Source: DATNNN01 sp035601815 (GTDB taxonomy: Bacteria > Pseudomonadota > Alphaproteobacteria > Rhizobiales > Xanthobacteraceae). Taken from it: a DNA stretch of 7,012 bases. The DNA is taken from contig DATNNN010000013.1 of NCBI GenBank assembly GCA_035601815.1, positions 1 to 7,012 of the forward strand, read 5' to 3'. Both the position numbers and the translations under genes were made by a program. The notes below the pieces were generated by a model. That model was given only the letters and a program-made list of their open reading frames with translations, made no database searches and was not told the origin of the DNA. The stretch's first letter is position 1; every line of letters starts with the position of its first letter. Below, piece by piece: positions 5,257-7,012 of this stretch.

Positions 5257-6189
5257 ATGAAGAAGCTCTTGCTCGGAAATGTCACGCTGGCTGCGCTGGC
5301 CGTCGGCGTTTTGGCCATTTCCGCCAATACCGCCGTTGCGGCTCCGCTGCCCCTCTTCAACTGGTCCGGCTTTTATGTCGGGGGTAACGTCGGCGGTAGT
5401 TGGGGACAGATGAGCACAACGCTGTCGCTCGCCGATGCCCCATTCGGTTCGACTACGCAGAGCATGAATGGCTGGCTAGGCGGACTTCAGGCTGGATATA
5501 GCTCGCAACGTGGCTCGTGGGTGTTCGGCTTTGAAGCCGACATTCAGCTGACCAACCAGAGGGGTACTTCGACCTTTGCCGGTGCCACCCCGGACATCCC
5601 GGCGATCCCGGCCATCCCCGCGATTCCGGCGATCCCGGACATCCCGGCGATCCCGGCCATTCCTTGCGTGTTCATTGAGGGTCCTGGTTCAGGTTGTCGG
5701 CCCGGCACTGGAATCCCTGGCGTGCCCGGAGTGCCGGGTGTTCCTGGCGTGCCCGGAGTGCCCGGAGTCGCCGCAATCCCCGGAGTGGCCGGTGTGGCGA
5801 GTTATCGCCAGGAGCTGCCGTGGTTCGGCACGTTCCGCGCCCATCTCGGCGTCACGGTGATGCCCACTTGGCTCTTATATGTGACTGGAGGCCTTGTGGT
5901 CGGCGAGATCACGACGAATGCCTCGTTCACGATTCCGACCGCAACGGTTGCGACCCGATTCAGCAACATCAAGGCCGGTTGGGTCGCAGGCGCCGGCACC
6001 GCGTGGGCGTTGTCGCCTAATTGGAGCTTCAAGCTCGAGTATCTCTATATCGACCTCGGGCAGACCAGTCACAGCTTCGTCAGCATCGCGCCGTTCGTAG
6101 GAACGTTCACCGCCAACTCGCGTGTCACCGACAACATCGTGCGCATCGGTTTGAGCTATCGGTTCGGCGGCCCGGTCGGGACCAACTGA
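5257..6189 (+). CDS. Omp25/RopB-like outer-membrane beta-barrel protein with PAI and GVP repeats in a surface loop
   Basis: A 310-residue outer-membrane protein. Residues 1-28 are a Sec signal peptide (Lys2-Lys3, hydrophobic 9-22, cleavage near AVA-A). Eight strands can be placed: 36-50 (WSGFYVGGNVGGSWG), 73-83, 88-100, 187-201, 205-219, 239-252, 256-268 and 291-303 ending SYRF, as in the OMP_b-brl family common in Hyphomicrobiales. Such barrels are abundant structural or adhesin-like proteins; no enzyme role is implied. The oddity is the loop between strands 3 and 4 (about 101-186): eight Pro-x-Ile units (112-135), then Cys137 and Cys147 enclosing VFIEGPGSG, then six Gly-Val/Ile-Pro units (152-169) and looser GVA/AIP copies to 181. 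Paired strands place this loop outside the cell. Start 5257 was preferred over 5212, which would put 15 polar residues before the signal; the ribosome site is weak. Confidence 0.9.
   Translation: MKKLLLGNVTLAALAVGVLAISANTAVAAPLPLFNWSGFYVGGNVGGSWGQMSTTLSLADAPFGSTTQSMNGWLGGLQAGYSSQRGSWVFGFEADIQLTNQRGTSTFAGATPDIPAIPAIPAIPAIPDIPAIPAIPCVFIEGPGSGCRPGTGIPGVPGVPGVPGVPGVPGVAAIPGVAGVASYRQELPWFGTFRAHLGVTVMPTWLLYVTGGLVVGEITTNASFTIPTATVATRFSNIKAGWVAGAGTAWALSPNWSFKLEYLYIDLGQTSHSFVSIAPFVGTFTANSRVTDNIVRIGLSYRFGGPVGTN
5590..5664 (+). repeat. Tandem 9-bp repeat encoding Pro-Ala/Asp-Ile
   Basis: About eight copies of a 9-base unit of the type CCG-GCG-ATC, encoding PAI or PDI. A 27-base stretch starting GACATCCCGGCG at 5593 recurs at 5638 with two differences, so the tract seems to have grown by larger duplications as well as single units. 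Synonymous drift (ATC/ATT, GCG/GCC, CCG/CCC/CCT) shows that it is not brand new. Unit gain or loss would keep the frame. Confidence 0.9.
5710..5799 (+). repeat. Tandem 9-bp repeat encoding Gly-Val-Pro
   Basis: About ten 9-base units: six encode GIP or GVP (5710-5763), followed by looser GVA and AIP units to 5799. The 18-base block GGCGTGCCCGGAGTGCC plus one base at 5719 recurs at 5746 with one difference. The unit differs from the upstream PAI tract, so the two arrays probably arose separately. Collagen-like Gly-X-Y spacing is kept for six triplets only. Confidence 0.88.
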
Positions 6190-6212
6190 TCGCCGAATTT
6201 TCAGATTTTTTC
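6163..6212 (+). terminator. Possible intrinsic terminator overlapping the outer-membrane protein stop
   Basis: TTCGGCG (6163-6169) and CGCCGAA (6191-6197) form a perfect 7-bp stem with a 21-base loop that contains a further small palindrome (GGTC-GG-GACC). Two T-rich runs follow at once (TTTTCAGATTTTTT, 6198-6211). The left arm lies inside the last codons of the gene. The long loop makes it less than ideal. Confidence 0.45.
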
Positions 6213-6272
6213 GCTTCAACCGGCTGGAAGTAGTCCGACATTCCCCAGATGACCAAGGATCAGCGTGAACGC

Positions 6273-6475
6273 TCAGGCCGCCTGGCCCGTGAGGCGCGCC
6301 GCGGCGTGGGTGCGGCCGATCAGCGGCAATAGCGCCTTCAGCTCCGGACCCTTCTCGCGTCCGGTGAGCGCCAGGCGCAGCGGGTGGAACAGCGCGTTCA
6401 AGAGCGCGGTGCGCGCGTTGCCGACGTGCAGGAGCCGGTCGGCGGCGGCGCGAAGCAAACGATTTTGGCCGGCGC
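6273..6475 (-). pseudogene. gltX: Glutamyl-tRNA synthetase remnant, internally deleted and frameshifted
   Basis: Remains of a class I glutamyl-tRNA synthetase gene directly after nadE. From 6475, in the nadE frame, the codons read APAKIVCFAPPPTG, matching the N-terminal VRFAPSPTG signature with two substitutions. One base is missing at about 6435, and the match continues in the next frame as LLHVGNARTALLNALF (6434-6387), the HIGH-motif region of the catalytic fold. The text then jumps to HPLRLALTGREKGPELKALL (from 6386) and ends IGRTHAAARLTGQAA with TGA at 6273-6275, the usual C-terminus of alphaproteobacterial GltX. About 65 codons remain of roughly 450-470, so the rest of the Rossmann fold, KMSKS loop and most of the anticodon domain are gone. 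No start codon is left in the first frame. A TTG at 6479 opens the second frame but cannot give a working enzyme. A functional gltX should exist elsewhere. Confidence 0.85.
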
Positions 6476-7012
6476 TCAAAAATCCACGACCTCGTTGCGG
6501 GTCGGCACCGCGCCGGTGGCAAGCGATCGGTCGGGCTCGGCGAGCGGCGTGCCGGGGTCGCGGAACTTGTTGGTGATGGGGTAGCGCCGGTCGCGGCCGA
6601 AGTTGCGCAGCGTCACCTTCACGCCGGGCGCCGCCTGGCGGCGCTTGTACTCGGCGATGTTCACCATGCGCTCGACGCGCTTCACCGTCTCCGCGTCGAA
6701 GCCGGCGGCGACGATCATGGCCACCGGCTCCTCGCGCTCCACCAGCCGCTCGAGGATCGCGTCCAGCACCTCGTAGGGCGGCAGCGTGTCCTGGTCCTTC
6801 TGGTTGTCGCGCAGCTCCGCGGTCGGCGCCCGCGTGATCACGTTCTCGGGGATCACCGGCCCGTCCGGCCCGAGCGCGCCCGCCGGCTTCCAGCGGTTGC
6901 GCAGGCGCGACAGGCGATAGACCTCGGTCTTGTAGAGATCCTTGATCGGATTGAAGCCGCCGTTCATGTCGCCGTAGAGGGTGGCATAGCCCACCGACAT
7001 CTCCGACTTGTT
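6476..7012 (-). CDS. nadE: Glutamine-dependent NAD+ synthase, C-terminal part (5' end beyond window)
   Basis: Last step of NAD+ biosynthesis: ATP-dependent amidation of nicotinic acid adenine dinucleotide, with ammonia from glutamine; cytoplasmic. The visible 178 residues are the end of the synthetase domain; the N-terminal glutaminase domain and the ATP-binding SGG loop would lie to the right. Diagnostic segments: NKSEMSVGYATLYGDMNGGF right at the window edge (the Lys-Ser-Glu motif of the NaAD/ATP site), NPIKDLYKTEVYRLSRLRN, APTAELRDNQKDQDTLPPYE, and a conserved basic tail APGVKVTLRNFGRDRRYPIT ahead of the C-terminus EVVDF. Sequence and frame are intact to the TGA at 6476-6478. Its former downstream neighbour gltX is destroyed, but the damage starts after the nadE stop. 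Confidence 0.97.
   Translation of the reverse strand, partial: NKSEMSVGYATLYGDMNGGFNPIKDLYKTEVYRLSRLRNRWKPAGALGPDGPVIPENVITRAPTAELRDNQKDQDTLPPYEVLDAILERLVEREEPVAMIVAAGFDAETVKRVERMVNIAEYKRRQAAPGVKVTLRNFGRDRRYPITNKFRDPGTPLAEPDRSLATGAVPTRNEVVDF

Noticed and set aside
6273..6479. 68-codon frame opening with TTG as a small functional protein.
   Set aside because: Its sequence is two distant pieces of GltX joined together, and its first codons are out-of-frame FAPSPTG signature, so it is a pseudogene remnant.

Overview
The window looks like a high-GC alphaproteobacterial chromosome, most likely Hyphomicrobiales (Rhizobiales; Bradyrhizobium, Rhodoplanes or similar). This rests on an Omp25/RopB-type eight-stranded outer-membrane barrel, a DUF2865-type secreted protein, a degenerate copy of what looks like a rhizobial dispersed repeat, and a nadE-gltX neighbourhood. 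No tRNA, rRNA, CRISPR array, transposase or phage gene was seen.

Positions 1-3343 hold a compact homogentisate (phenylalanine/tyrosine) catabolic locus in two divergent arms. The leftward arm is hmgA (homogentisate 1,2-dioxygenase) followed, through a 4-base ATGA overlap, by a fumarylacetoacetate hydrolase that runs off the left edge. The rightward arm is a MarR-family regulator followed 18 bases later by maiA (maleylacetoacetate isomerase). Together they encode all three ring-opening steps from homogentisate to fumarate plus acetoacetate, with a candidate local regulator. An 80-base divergent region carries a strong sigma70-like promoter for hmgA, whose -35 box lies inside the first codons of marR, and a perfect 7+7 inverted repeat that could be the operator.

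Positions 3411-4568 encode a secreted, cysteine-rich DUF2865 protein. Positions 4569-5256 are mostly non-coding: a doubtful 62-codon reading frame on the minus strand, two strong perfect hairpins, and a degenerate dispersed repeat. Positions 5257-6189 encode an outer-membrane beta-barrel protein whose second surface loop carries an unusual pair of three-residue repeats, a Pro-Ala-Ile tract and a Gly-Val-Pro tract, separated by a short segment between two cysteines. A likely intrinsic terminator overlaps its stop.

Positions 6273-7012, minus strand, hold the C-terminal end of nadE (glutamine-dependent NAD+ synthase) and, directly after its stop, the wreck of a glutamyl-tRNA synthetase gene. That remnant has its N-terminal signature joined to its C-terminal tail with the middle deleted, plus a one-base frameshift inside the signature.

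The two most unusual items are the repeat-bearing barrel loop and the gltX remnant. No wholly new multi-gene system was found.
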